DNA from: Limonium bicolor
Lineage: Eukaryota > Streptophyta > Magnoliopsida > Caryophyllales > Plumbaginaceae
Assembly (NCBI GenBank): GCA_023374045.1
Contig: CM041781.1
Coordinates: 147,366,982 to 147,430,981 of the forward strand
Length of the DNA stretch: 64,000 nt
Direction of reading: 5' to 3'
This document shows positions 36,483 through 47,879 of this stretch, piece after piece (position 1 is the stretch's first letter; the number at the start of each line of letters is the position of its first letter). The notes under the pieces are model-generated. The model did not search any database, had not been told where the DNA came from, and was given only the letters and a program-made list of their open reading frames with translations. The position numbers were made by a program, and so were the translations under genes.

Positions 36483-38344
36483 CTCCTGAAAGCATCAATT
36501 AAAGGTATATCGATAGTCAGTTTCTTAAATACTTAAGAATTTATTGAACTGCTCATCTAAACACTTCTTTTTCATCCTATTTGGAAATGGAAGTTCTATT
36601 CGCTTAGGAGTAGAAGAAGGTACATCAATTTGAATAGAAGATGGAGAAGGAGAAGAATTGATTGGAGCCTGTATCTCCTCAGAAACTACCACTGGTGGGA
36701 CCGAAGGCTCTGTGATTCATTAGAATGGGTGATCTTTTCACCGGTTTGTTGTGCAGTCACTTGCTCTTGATTATTCCCAGCTGCTTGCCACTTCTTAATG
36801 TCACGGCTGCACTGAGCTCATCCTCAGGTTGGATTTCCGAGGGTACCACAGTTGCAGATCCTAAGGCCTTGGCCGTCTCTCTGGATTCTGCTGAGGTTGA
36901 GATGGAAATGAGCCCGGCTGCCTTTGATGCTGGTTGTAAGTAGCTGGTTCATCTGCTGCTCCAGATTTCTCTGGCTATCCATCAAGGATTGGTTGAGAGT
37001 TTGTTGTTCCTTCTGGTGGTAGCCATGGAAGTAATTATATCTTGAGCTTTCCATCTTTTCATCAGATGTAGATTTAACAGGTGGCTGGTAAGAGTTCTGG
37101 CCCTGTCCCATCTGCATCTGAGGACGAGCTTGATTGTATGGTTGCCTAGAGAAGCCTGGGGGTCCCTGCACATTACTTTGTAAAAGATTCGAATTTAAAG
37201 CATTGTTGGGATTACCATACCTGAGATTCGGATGTTGATTTCGGTTCCAGGGTGTTGGTAATTCCCTTGTCCTACAAAGTTGGCTTCTTCAGCGATCCGT
37301 ATCTCCTCCAGATAAGGGCATACTTCAAACGAGTGGTCACCACCACAATGAGAGCACAGAGGCTCAGATGAGGATGAAGAAGCTATCCTCTTTACCTGCT
37401 GAGAAGGCTGACCATTAATTAGAAAATCGTCAAATTTTTACTAGTGAGCTTACCAGTGTGGATTGTTGAGCTTGTGACTCTGCCATCTGCTCCATCCAAG
37501 GATCTATATTTCTTGCACCTTTGGCACCCATAGTCATAGTTCTGCCACCTTCGGTGCCCCACTGACGAACTCTTCTATGTACGTCTCCATGGCCGCCATG
37601 AAATCATTGCCGGATCGGTTGAGGATGTTTCCTCCCAAAGCTGATCTAACTTCGGCTTGATGTATATGCTGCAACCATTAAAGAATGTCATAGCTATACA
37701 AGTGAGATCTTGTCCGTGATGAGGACACTGTCGGAGCATCTTTTAAAACGATCCCATGCTTCACAGATAGTCTCAGCACCTCCCTGTTTAAAAGCAAGTA
37801 AAGCAGCAACCAAATTCCTAGTTCTAGAAATAGGATAATATTTTTCATAGAACCTGGTTGTCATCTCCTCCCAACTAGTGATAATACCAGAGGGAAGACA
37901 GTAGAACCATTTCATTGCTTCACCGGTGAGGCTGCTAGGAAATAAACTCATTCTAGCATACTCCAGGAGACTATCTGAGCACCCAATTTGATCAATATTT
38001 ATTAGAAATCGGTTGTGATCTAGGGCGTCGTTGGGGTTGGAACCGTCAAATGTGCCTGAGGGCATCTCTCGTATGACCTTGTTCTGATGTGATGGCTTCA
38101 GATCCTTCCATTCCTTCATTAATTCAGGTGGTAGCGTAGGAAGAGCTACTGGGCTTCTTCTTGGAATGGCTGCTGGTCTGCTAAATTGCTTCATTGCTTG
38201 GCTACCGTTTGTAGGAGTTGCCATTTGTATTTCTCTTTGGAACCTCTGTTGGCGTCTGGCTAGCTGAGCGGTACGTTCGATTTCCGGGTCAAGGATTCTA
38301 TCCCAGTCGAGATGAGTGTCTGACCAAGAACGAGTGTACACCAT
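36483..38344 (-). pseudogene. gag: Gag of element E, 3' part degenerate
   Basis: An uninterrupted 216-codon stretch (37694-38344) starts at MVYTRSWSD, 142 nt after the primer site, and contains LTGEAMKWFYCLPSG and SWEEMTTRFYEKYYP, the core of the retrotransposon gag domain. I prefer this start because the upstream in-frame extension is only translated TAA-type microsatellite. After 37694 the frame breaks several times. Further fragments include a zinc knuckle CSHCGGDHSFEVC (about 37317-37360, CX2CX3HX4C, the Athila spacing) and a Gln/Pro-rich segment at 36824-37171. Family role: particle formation and RNA packaging. Confidence 0.87.
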
Positions 38345-38485
38345 CAACAGTCTGCAAAAAGAAAAATAGATTCCACAAAAGTTTAAAAGTAGAGTAAAAT
38401 AAAATAAAAATAGATAGAAATAATAATAGTAAAAGTAATAATAATAATAATAATAACCCAAGCTAAGGACTAGACAGGAGTCTAG

Positions 38486-38503
38486 TCCCCGGCAACGGCG
38501 CCA
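38486..38503 (-). other. Primer-binding site of element E, tRNA-Asp
   Basis: Minus-strand TGGCGCCGTTGCCGGGGA, 3 nt from the 5' LTR, is complementary over 18 nt to the 3' end of plant tRNA-Asp(GUC). tRNA-Asp priming is typical of Athila/Tat elements. Confidence 0.9.
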
Positions 38504-38506
38504 ATT

Positions 38507-40355
38507 TGCAAACGATAAATTTGACCTATTAAATACCAAGAAATAATCTTAGAGAATAATAAATCAGAAAACCGTCAGGTTGCAAAAATCCTGGTTATTG
38601 TAGTAGAGTTTATGGGAACCAGGTATCGAACCGTGGGACTATGTGATAATTATCTAGACTTAGCAAAGGTTATAAATTGAGGGGGAATTTTGTTTTGTTC
38701 TAAACTGTGAATTATAATAAAGACAACAAGAATTTAAATAACAGCTAATAATTAAAATAACAGAATATTAAAAGTGGTTGTGAATATGGAAGAACGGACT
38801 CTGGGTTCAGGTTTTACTCGTTTGATTAATTATGCTATTCTACCGGTTTAATTAAGAATAATTTGGCAAAATTCCTTTTATAGTCTTTAGATTTAAATCC
38901 TAAATTCTAATGACCTCGTTTACCAGAACATGCAAGGTTTGATCTAAACTCAGGCAAAACACATGTAAACGGCTAGTTAAAAGGAATATAATTTTGCATC
39001 TGAAATACTAGATTTATTCAATCAGAATAAATTTTTCCACAGACATAACAATTAATATGACCTATCTATTTATCACGGATCTGATCAAAATAGATTTCGT
39101 AAAGCAATTTAATAAACTCATGTAATTTATTAAAAAGCGAGATAATAACATTAATGTATCAAATTATAATTAATTTAAACCGGTAAAATAAAGTGCACAA
39201 TTAAAACAAACTAATAATAACCATCTCCCAGAGTATAATAATCTAACCGGACATGTTAAATAAATGAGCAGAGTAAGAGTAAAAGAAATCATCTGTTCGC
39301 TGACTCCTGCTCCGTTATTCTGACAGCCGGAATAGAATTGAGGCAGATGATAATATATGGAGAATGGTGGGGCGTGAGTTTTGTGGTGGTGGTCGAATGA
39401 TTTGTGAATTGTAAATGGATGTGTACGTAAGTGAATTTGGAGAATGAATTTGTGAGTGTGTGAGTGTAATACGTGTGGTGATGTTTACGGGGAAAGAAAA
39501 TAAAATGGTAGTGGTGTCGAGTGAATTATGGAGAAGATGGATGAAGTGGTGGATTCGTCGATGACTGGATCGTGGGTGAATGACTCGATGATTTTTAGCA
39601 AGCAAAGCGTAGGTTTATATAGGCGGAGGACATGGGAAACAGACAAGGAAGAGAACGGTGCAGTAGGTGAGTGGCGGTGGATTGCAGTCAGAGATTTCAT
39701 CGGGCAGTGCAATTGATTTCAGACAGATTTAATTGATGACCCGCAGCAGCCATTGATTGGAGAGCCGGCGTCACTCTCGCACAAATTAAGGTGGGCGATC
39801 GTCTGTAATAAATGAAGTAGCAGTTGGAGTGCGGCGCCGCGAAGAAGGAAGAAGAAGACGCCGCGAAGAACGAAGAAAAACTGCTTCGCGAGCTTCGTCC
39901 GCCTGTAGTACCGCCTGTACTACCGCCTAATAACAGGCGGTTGCTTTGCCTGTCCGCCTCCAAGAACTCGCCAAAACAGGCGGTTGGTTGTGTCTCGTCC
40001 GCCTCCCTGACCGCCAGGCGGTTCGTTGTGTCTCGTCCGCCAGTTATGGTGATGTACAGGGGGCGGTTGTCATGCGAGAATATATATATATATATACTGA
40101 TGTACTGCAATCTTCAACCGGCTCCCGATTCTTCGTTATAAGTCCGTTTTACTCGCCGTTTGTTGCGTTGGAAAGCTCGTGAGGAGAACTATGCATTTCT
40201 GTCATTATTTCCTGATTTTATCATATAAATTGGAATTAGTTCCTACCCAAAGTAAGAGTTACAAAAAGCATAGGATAAGTGTGAGAAGGTGCGTAAAAAG
40301 TTACATAAAATAATTATCTAGCACCTATAAAACTATATAAATTTCACACTTATCA
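38507..40355 (-). repeat. 5' LTR of element E
   Basis: 1849 bp, from TGCAAACGAT to CACTTATCA on the plus strand, collinear with 15915-17736. It has one extra 38 nt GC-rich unit near 39980-40020 and a shorter alternating TA run (40080-40096). It is followed by AATC and then GTAAA. Confidence 0.92.
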
Positions 40356-40389
40356 AATCGTAAAACATACACTTCGTGGTTTTCACCCT

Positions 40390-40423
40390 ACCCCCGTTAA
40401 AAAGGGATTACGCCCACGTAATC
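40390..40423 (-). promoter_or_regulatory. Second purine tract and hairpin module of element D
   Basis: A C-run (40391-40395, G-run in element orientation), a 10 nt spacer and a perfect 7 bp stem GATTACG / CGTAATC with a four-base loop (40406-40423) repeat the layout of the D tract at 14464-14498. It lies deep inside the element, not next to an LTR of D. Confidence 0.55.
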
Positions 40424-43400
40424 TACCATGTGTCAACATTGGACATAGGTCTAAGGCGTTTAGCCGTCATGGAGTGTTCTAACTTCCATGCGGTCTATTA
40501 TACTCAAAGAGTCTTAACCATATTGTTGGTTAGTCCCTACACCAAGAATTCTCATCGGAGTTTGTTTAACTCTTAATCGGGTTTGGTTTTAGCCTCAGAG
40601 GCTTCAAGGCATTGATATTTAGCCATTCATACACTAGGTGTGCTAAACCTTAGAATTTGGGCCCACTAGCTTCTGCTGCGCGACCCTGATAACCTAGGGT
40701 TTATTTACCCTTCTCGTTATGCTTAATGTGTTATACATCACCCTTTTTATCTTGGGAATAAGGTTTATCGATCAAGCGTGGTATTTCTTACCGTACGTGA
40801 ATTTAGTGAGCTGTGGATTTTCTATCCAGCTCTTTGGAATCTATGTACATACTATTGTGCACTTCTGTTATTATTCACTTAATCCTCTGACCCGTTGTCG
40901 GTTGAGGTTGTGCCACTACTTAGCATGTAGTGCTTCCTCTGTTGTCGGTGGTTTCTGAATTATGCCCATATATCTGACTCTGTACAAGTGTACTTTACTT
41001 GTATGACCTTGCATTTTCTATGCATCGGTCCTTATGACTTCATACGTTTCCTTCAACTTTTACCACCATTGACATCTTCCCATATTCCTAGCTATCCCAC
41101 TAGATCATTACTGCACAAGTGCAATACCAAAACACTCAGTCCTATAGAGTGTAGAGGCGTAAACTCTTGGCAGTAAATCTCTTATGAGATTGCAATAGGA
41201 ATGAACATTGTTTCCTTGTTGCTCGGTCTGTCTACTATCTTCATTCATCAACTCCCTATCATTGCGTGATTTATTCAAATACACTGGTCGCTTGCTGCGC
41301 ACCATGTTCTTACTGATTTTACAGTATTGGTTTACATAGCATCCGTTGTTGCTAGCTTCAGCTCATGCATTTCCACCATTTATACCATGGTTCACCATTT
41401 ATATTTCTGATCTCCTTGAGCGTTATTTACTTATACTTCACGTTTCCACATACCGTGTTTCTTCTGAACCGGTTACTCCTTGGTTGTCAACAATCGTTAT
41501 CAAAGCTTTCTTCGGTTTCATCTTATTTAAGTTATTGCTTGGCAACGTCTATATGCTCAAGCTTCACTACATCGGTAGTTATGAAAGAGATACATCCTCT
41601 TCTTGGAGTTTATGTGTTCACCGCTCTTACGATGCTACAATGACGAGGGATATCTTTGCTCATTAGTTATTAAACTATCTTCACCAGTGCCGTTCTTAGC
41701 AACCTCCATATGGTTCACAATAGGTTTCGCAACCAATGGATTTTTGTATTGTAGTAGGTTCCTGGCATACTAGCCACATTGTCTAGAGCACTGCTCATCT
41801 TAGGCTGTTTGCAAGCATTACTTCTCCTTATACCAACAAATGGTTTGAAGGTAATGTTAGGCTCCACGATAAAGTCATCGTATTGTGCTTCCGTATGTTG
41901 GATGCCCTTTAAGTATCTTGGTATTGAACGGTACCATTAATTTAATTTAGGGTATCCCCTGGTAGGTGGGATCCCTTTGGTGTTCTAACCGAGTATTCAT
42001 TCTAGCTCTTGTGCTCTTTTCACGCTTCCGACACCCTTCAAGGATTGCTCCTGGGTGTTACTAAGTTATGCCATTACCATTGGCTAACATTTATGAAAAT
42101 GTTCAGTTGATTATCCCGCCTTGCGGTTTGGGTTTCAAATTGTCCTATTTTGGGTTGTAACATCTCCCGTTCTTAGGGTAGACCACTGATGCTTTTCCTT
42201 ATGTTTATAACTGGTTTGATATTCTTTTCGGTAGTGAATGGTATTCTCTAGTACCTTATAAGATCACTCTGGGTATTATATCTTGTCCCTTGAACTTTGG
42301 CGTGTACATTTTAGGCATTGCCTTACTGTGTTTAGACTGGGTTTCCATTCCAGCTAATATGCTTCATTTCAATATCCTTGAGACATATCCGATGTCTTTG
42401 CTCGATTACTAGTGCTTCTCGCACTTCCTAACTCTTAACCGTTCTCCTGGAGTGAGTCCTTGCCTCTTTTAGCTTCGTGAGCTTATCTGAGTTCCTTCGT
42501 TCGTTCGAGGTGTCCAGCTGTACGTTTCGGTTTGAATTTACCTTATGGTCCGTAGAATGGAGATGACTACTTCCCGTGTTTTGTACACTACATGTATACA
42601 TACATGGGGTACCTCACTGGTATGTTACCACTTACTTGACTAACTCACAAAAGTGTCTGTCAGGCCCGCAAGCTCCTTCGGAGTGCGGTCGTCCCACATC
42701 CTGTATTTGGGTACACTCGTAGTGCTCGTCACACGCCTAGGTGAAGTATTCTATTGTCAACTGCTCTTGTATCATTCTATGATACTCACCGTGATTCTTC
42801 TAGTTTGGTTTTAAAAATATGAGGTTTAAAAGAAAAGTTTCGGGTTTTGAAAGAAAAATTTTGGGTTTTGAAATAAAAATCTTGAGTTTGAAAGAAATCT
42901 TCATGGCGTCACCATGTTTGAGGTCTTGACCAAGTCCAGCTTCTTGCTGACTGGTATATTCGTTAATATAATGGTCGGGCCGTTAGGCCTTTCCAAGGTT
43001 TGGTTGTTTCAAATTCTTAGGATTAGGGATCCTATATTTGCTTCAATCGCCATGGTGGTACTTCAGTGAGTACTTGTTGGTTATCAAAAGTCTCCCAATT
43101 TGCCTTGTTGTTGCTGCACTTGCCTTGGCAAGTGCGCAAGTAGGTCGGTTTTCAGGTTAACAAACACCGGTTACGGTATTGTTTCCATCCAAATTTGGTG
43201 TTTTTATTGGATCTTCCTTTGATCTTTGATCTTAGTGATCAACCTCCTGAGTAACTTCTCCGTGTTCTTGACAAGGTTGTCGTTGATTCAGGTGCTTTCC
43301 TGATCCTTGAGGTACTCCGTGTACTTTGCTTCATTGCTCGTTCCCATGCCTTTGCGGTGGTTACCGAGGTTTGACTAATCCTTAGGAGCTGCGTCATAGT

Positions 43401-44025
43401 CCTTTTTAGTTATGTCATTTGGGTATTGCTGCCACTTGGCGTTGTAGGGTTGGGGTTGTCCAACCTCGACTAATTCCTTAGTCGGTTTGCATACCGTTGT
43501 TGGTATTATCAAACATTGCAGTCCACAGACTCTCTTGTCTTGGGTTTTGTTACTCCGTCTTTTTGCTTTGTTGCGCGGTTGCTTTCCTTCTTGCTGGCCA
43601 CTCATGGTTCTCGCGACTGTGAAGCACGTCGCCCCATGGTGCCGCAAATTCCATTACCTTATATTTAGGATCTTCTATCTTCTGCCGTTATGTACGGTTA
43701 TTATCGTTCAAATGGGAACCGTCTTCAGGATTTCCAGTTCATGAATCTACCGTATGACAGGTTCTTTCTCTTTACAAAGTTTATTCTACAACTACCAGAT
43801 CGGGTTTCCCCGAGTATTAGAGGTCTTTCCATCTCTCTAACATTCTTTTCCCACTTATAACGGGGGTTGCAGAGGGCGGGATTGGTTATGTAGGTATCCA
43901 GATCACACTAGAAGTTCCTATCTAGCGTACCTCACACGCTAACACTCAACCCTTAGCCCTAAGTCTCTAATTCCTAACTCGGTATTTTCCTAAACTCGGT
44001 ATTTAGACCATCAGAGTGATACTTC

Positions 44026-44037
44026 GCTCTGATACCA
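44026..44037 (-). other. Primer-binding site of element D, tRNA-iMet
   Basis: Minus-strand TGGTATCAGAGC, 5 nt inside the 5' LTR of D that starts at 44043 (TGTAACACCCC on the plus strand). Confidence 0.9.
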
Positions 44038-44869
44038 CTTTTTGTAACACCCCTACCGGTAATCACACAATTATCTCATAACCCGTCTCAAATACCAACA
44101 ACAATGCAGCGGAATTCAAACTACAACCGGTGGGTGATACATGCCGTTAGTCACCCACGTGACTAACAAGGCCAATTCCAATCCAAACAATCAGTACAAA
44201 TACAATATCGGTCTGATGGGTCTTATACCGATTACACTATACAAACGATACTTCCATTACTTAATCAAAACTCAACCAAATACAACTTCAATCAAATATA
44301 TACCGAGTTTCAACAGCCATCAAGTTACCAATACAATTCCGTCTTACAATTCAATCCTTACAAATATACAAGTTACTAATCAACTACCCATGCCATACAA
44401 CAACCCCGTCCTACTCTCGAACAGTGTTCAGCTTCCATGTACCTGGAAAATAAAAACAGCAAAATTGCAACATATGAAATTCGCATACCCCGCGTGCTAA
44501 CAGGGGTACGCCGACTACTTTGGTCATGAACATGCGGTTCATTTTAATTCATGCAAGGCATCAATACATTATGTATGTATATTGGCACAAACAAGGTTCA
44601 ACATCGAACACAACACTAACACACACATCAAGGGATTAGTTTGATATATTCCTTATTTAGGCTTTGAGAGTTCTACCTCACTATGCCTTAATCATTTCTC
44701 TTACTCTCAATCTCAACCAAGATCTACAATACTCAATCTCAAGCTGAATTCTCAATTACCAACTCAACTTTCAACTCTCTCTCTCAAGTTACAACTCAAT
44801 ACTCAATACTCAAATTCTCAAATTAATTCTCAAATCAATACTCAATACTCAATAGTAGATTTTTTGTTA

Positions 44870-45250
44870 TATATGACGGTTGAAAATCGATTTTATAGGA
44901 CGGATTCTTGGCGTTATATATTGTCCTGTCGTATATAGGTAACTCTTATATAGGACGGTTATAGCCGTCGTATAAAATACTCATTATATGACGGTTATAT
45001 ATTGTATCCATCCTATATAACACTCTCTAGGAGACTGATAATACCAGGTTACATATGACAGTTTACAATTTAACCGTCGTATAATTTATTTTGCGCCATT
45101 AGTTTAATATGACACTTCAATACAGAAACGTCCTATAAATATATTATTTTGATTTAATTCTACCTTTGCATGACTGTTTTAACTGTCCTATAAAACGACA
45201 AAAATTAGTTTATAGGACGGGTATTTTATATGAACTGTCCTATAAAAAAC
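44870..45250. repeat. CACTA-2 subterminal repeats, left end
   Basis: More than ten copies of ATGACGGTT, TAGGACGGTT and their complements (such as AACTGTCCTATA) occur in both orientations. Confidence 0.85.
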
Positions 45251-45628
45251 GTGTGTTTTTTTAATTCCATTTCTGTTTCTTCATATTCATGTAATATGTT
45301 CATACCAATACATGTTTTACAGCAGAAAGTACCTGAAAAGATAGATTTACATTACTCCATACCAACTTAACTAAGATTCTACCAACAGACAATTATAATA
45401 TCCACACGTGCACGTGTCAACATTCTCTTCCCTTCTCAAAACCACAATCTAATTAAACAACCAATGCTACCATATAAAAGCCCAAAAGTTTAATTCATAC
45501 TGATGTGCATACTAGCCTCCTCATTCACATCTCCAAGATATTCCCACACAAGCACATTGGCCATTTCCATAATAACTGTCTACGAAATTTATATAAACAA
45601 AACACATATACTTGTCACACTAGCTAGC

Positions 45629-46351
45629 TCATAAAGACTTGATCATAAATTGCGCCCATTCTTCCTTTACACTTTCAAGCTCCTTCATTGTGTAGGTCTT
45701 CTTCTTCCGAAACAACTTGCGTACCTAAAAATGAGTCATTGAGAAATACTTTTTCACACATTCATTAAATCATTAAAGGGACAAGCTATGTTTCTGCAGC
45801 AATACCTCAACAATGTTAGACAAGCGAGAAATTTCTTGACAAAAGGTCTTCATATAGGCCATGACGTAGTACCCACATTCGGTTCCACCAGGTTGCTTCG
45901 GAGACTAATTATGGAATTAAAAGATTAAATTACATTGAGAATGAAAATCTAATTGGCAACGTAAAATCTAATTGGCAACGTAAAATTAATAGGGGTACAC
46001 TAACCTCAATATGGATGGTATCAAAGTCTCTTGACAACCTTTTATCTCCCATTCTAAATTTTTCGTATCCCCTATTCAATTTGAAAAAATAAACAGTAAG
46101 TAACATATGACATCATAACTATTTCTTTTATATCCAACAGGTGGTATATTTAACTTACACTCTTATCATTGATATGATATCTACATCAGTCATGGCCACT
46201 CCAAGGGGATCAAAAACCAATAAATTTGGCTGGTTGAGGCATACAACAAGCAGCACCCAATGTTCTCTATCATTGAGAAAAGATGTAAGTAAAATAATTT
46301 TAATGACATGGTCAAATGTTTTTAATAGTGTTCAATCTCCTTAAACTTACT
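45629..46351 (-). pseudogene. Ulp1/C48-type cysteine protease, 3' exons, in CACTA-2
   Basis: I infer spliced exons on the minus strand, all with GT-AG introns: up to 46351, 46159-46266, 46005-46071, 45806-45904 and 45629-45724 (stop). Frames stay consistent across all four introns. The encoded segment has EEHWVLLVV with the catalytic His, LLVFDPLG with the catalytic Asp, and KQPGGTECGYYV with the oxyanion Gln and nucleophile Cys, the full Ulp1 (SUMO protease, C48) signature. A basic stretch VRKLFRKKKTYTMKELESV precedes the stop. Plant CACTA elements often carry such genes; the cellular role is unknown. The 5' exons are missing: upstream sequence runs straight into the tnp2 ORF. Confidence 0.8.
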
Positions 46352-46406
46352 CTTGGTGATAAGGTATAAAAACCCAATTGGTCCTTCTAGTCTTTGCGAT
46401 GGTCAG

Positions 46407-46514
46407 ACTGTATCATCTTCACATATATATATTTTTCGGAAGAAATCTACGATGACCCATATATATATTTTTCCCACAGTGCTTTAATCGAAGGTCAACT
46501 GTATCATCTTCACA
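46407..46514. repeat. Duplicated short motifs at the tnp2/Ulp1 junction
   Basis: A 17 bp sequence ACTGTATCATCTTCACA occurs at 46407-46423 and 46498-46514, and a 15 bp sequence CATATATATATTTTT at 46422-46436 and 46458-46472. The interleaved direct repeats sit exactly where tnp2 ends prematurely and Ulp1 sequence begins. Confidence 0.85.
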
Positions 46515-47879
46515 AATAGGGCACGCCTTTGATCCTTTGATACTATAACCAGAAAGATTTCCATATGCTGGAAAATCATTGATTGTGCAAAACAACATGG
46601 CATGCATGGTGAATTCTTCTTTTGCAAATGAATCATACACAATTGTGCCTTCATTCCATAATAGCTTCAAATCATCGATTAATGGCGCAAGATATACATC
46701 TATGTTATTCCCCGGTTGTTTTGGACCAGAAATTAGAAGCGATAACATAATGTGTCTACGCTTCATGCATAACCAAGAGGGCAAATTGTAGATCACTAAC
46801 AACACTGGCCAAGTACTATGTATACTACTTAATGTGCCATATGGATTCATCCCATCGGTGCAAAGACCTAGCCTCAAATTCCTACTTTCCTTGCCAAATT
46901 CCTGAAATGTTCTGTCAATGTTCCTCCATTGTGGTGAATCGGCTGGATGTCTCAACTTACCATCCTTTATCCGATCTGTTGCATGCCATGTCAGATTTTT
47001 CGCGTCCTTTTCAACTGCAAACAAACGCTTGAAACGGGGAATGATTGGGAGGTACCATAACACCTTAGCCGGAGAACCAACTTTACTAACACCATTCTTC
47101 TCTTTTAACTTATACCGGGGCTCCTCACAAAAAGGACAACTGGTATAGTGTTCGTAATTCTTCCAATACAAGATACAATCCTTTGGGCATGCATGGATTT
47201 TCTTGTATTCCATTCCCATTGGACGCATTAGTTTTTTCGCTTCATATGTTGAGCTAGGAATTTCATTTGGTTCTGGAAGAATATCATTTAATAGTTCAAG
47301 CAAAGCAGTGAAACTTTTGTCACTCCACCCGTGCTTTGCTTTAAGATTGAACAACTTTAACACAACTGCCAACTTGTTTATCTTAGGGGGGCACCCTGGA
47401 TATAATGGTATTTTTGATGCATCTATAAGGTTCTCATGAGCACTAGGTTTGTCAGAGAAATGTTCTTCTACATCCTCTAGCATTGCATCAATCTGATCAT
47501 CCTCATCAGTAGCATTATCATCACCGTCATTATCATCATCTAATTCACAAACTGTATCATCATAATCTGCATTCAAGTTGTTGACATTGATTTCCTCATC
47601 CAGTGTACTGCTAGTCACCCTGTATTTAGGCACGTCATTTGGGCTCTCACCATGCCATTGCCAAACTGTGTAATTTTGCATAAAACCACGAGTAGATAAG
47701 TGATATCTGATCTCTTCTATACTCTGATATTTTAAGGCATTAACACAATCTCGACATGGACACTTAATGTATCCTTCATCCTTGGCTGACAAATTATCAA
47801 CAGCCACTTTGCAAAATTCTCTAACCCCATTTTGATATTTGTCATCTAATCGGTCCATGTACATCCACGAGCGATCCAT
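46419..47879 (-). CDS. CACTA-2 tnp2-type transposase, truncated at the C-terminus
   Basis: The 486-codon ORF starts MDRSWMYMDR. Residues 3-78 form the plant transposase-associated domain with CPCRDC (40-45) and HLSTRGF. An acidic linker follows (about 92-145). The transposase_21 (tnp2) domain runs from about 160: the Cys-rich CPKDCILYW...CPFCEEPRYK (231-257), then NLRLGLCTDGMNPYG with the first catalytic Asp (about 342) and TINDFPAYGNLSG with the second (about 435), ending near GHRRFLP. The last five codons and the stop come from a short duplication, so the third acidic residue and C-terminal part usual in tnp2 are missing. It would bind and cut CACTA ends if complete. ATG 47879 fits the family start. 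Confidence 0.88.
   Translation of the reverse strand: MDRSWMYMDRLDDKYQNGVREFCKVAVDNLSAKDEGYIKCPCRDCVNALKYQSIEEIRYHLSTRGFMQNYTVWQWHGESPNDVPKYRVTSSTLDEEINVNNLNADYDDTVCELDDDNDGDDNATDEDDQIDAMLEDVEEHFSDKPSAHENLIDASKIPLYPGCPPKINKLAVVLKLFNLKAKHGWSDKSFTALLELLNDILPEPNEIPSSTYEAKKLMRPMGMEYKKIHACPKDCILYWKNYEHYTSCPFCEEPRYKLKEKNGVSKVGSPAKVLWYLPIIPRFKRLFAVEKDAKNLTWHATDRIKDGKLRHPADSPQWRNIDRTFQEFGKESRNLRLGLCTDGMNPYGTLSSIHSTWPVLLVIYNLPSWLCMKRRHIMLSLLISGPKQPGNNIDVYLAPLIDDLKLLWNEGTIVYDSFAKEEFTMHAMLFCTINDFPAYGNLSGYSIKGSKACPICEDDTVDLRLKHCGKNIYMGHRRFLPKNIYM

Larger units (their letters stand above)
15915..40359 (-). mobile_element. Element E, Athila-like Ty3/gypsy retrotransposon interrupted by element G
   Basis: The LTRs are 15915-17736 and 38507-40355. 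On the minus strand the order is 5' LTR, tRNA-Asp primer site, gag, protease, RT, RNase H, integrase, a long non-coding 3' region and the 3' LTR. Gag, the CX2CX3HX4C knuckle, the DLGASINIMP protease motif and RT/integrase wording are Athila-like; no env-like ORF is seen. Element G (18041-31527) splits the 3' region. Without G and its 55 bp flank duplication E is about 10.9 kb. Flanks match only if four bases, AATC (40356-40359), are counted as element: GTAAC at 15910-15914 against GTAAA at 40360-40364. Confidence 0.88.
40360..44042 (-). mobile_element. Element D interior, part 2 (no recognisable genes)
   Basis: This continues the interior of D after element E. No gag, RT or integrase motif is recognisable; several short ORFs exist on both strands (for example 41346-41666 plus, 43375-43647 minus, lysine-rich) without domains. 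A 72 bp block at about 41097-41168 is about 90 percent identical by eye to a block in the LTRs of element G. The tRNA-iMet primer site sits at the right end. Confidence 0.65.

Noticed and set aside
38486..38503. tRNA-Asp gene
   Set aside because: Only the 18 nt complementary to the tRNA 3' end are present, exactly at a primer-binding site; no cloverleaf sequence.
38345..38539. Tyr/Phe-rich N-terminal extension of the element E gag ORF
   Set aside because: It is translated TAA/TAG-type microsatellite plus primer-site and LTR sequence; the real start is the ATG at 38342-38344.
41346..41666. Plus-strand ORFs at 41346-41666 and 41365-41643 as host genes
   Set aside because: Two overlapping frames in low-complexity pyrimidine-rich sequence of element D, hydrophobic by composition, no conserved domain.
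43375..43647. Lysine-rich ORF in the D interior as a possible gag knuckle region
   Set aside because: No CCHC or gag motif and no neighbouring pol domains; too weak to call.
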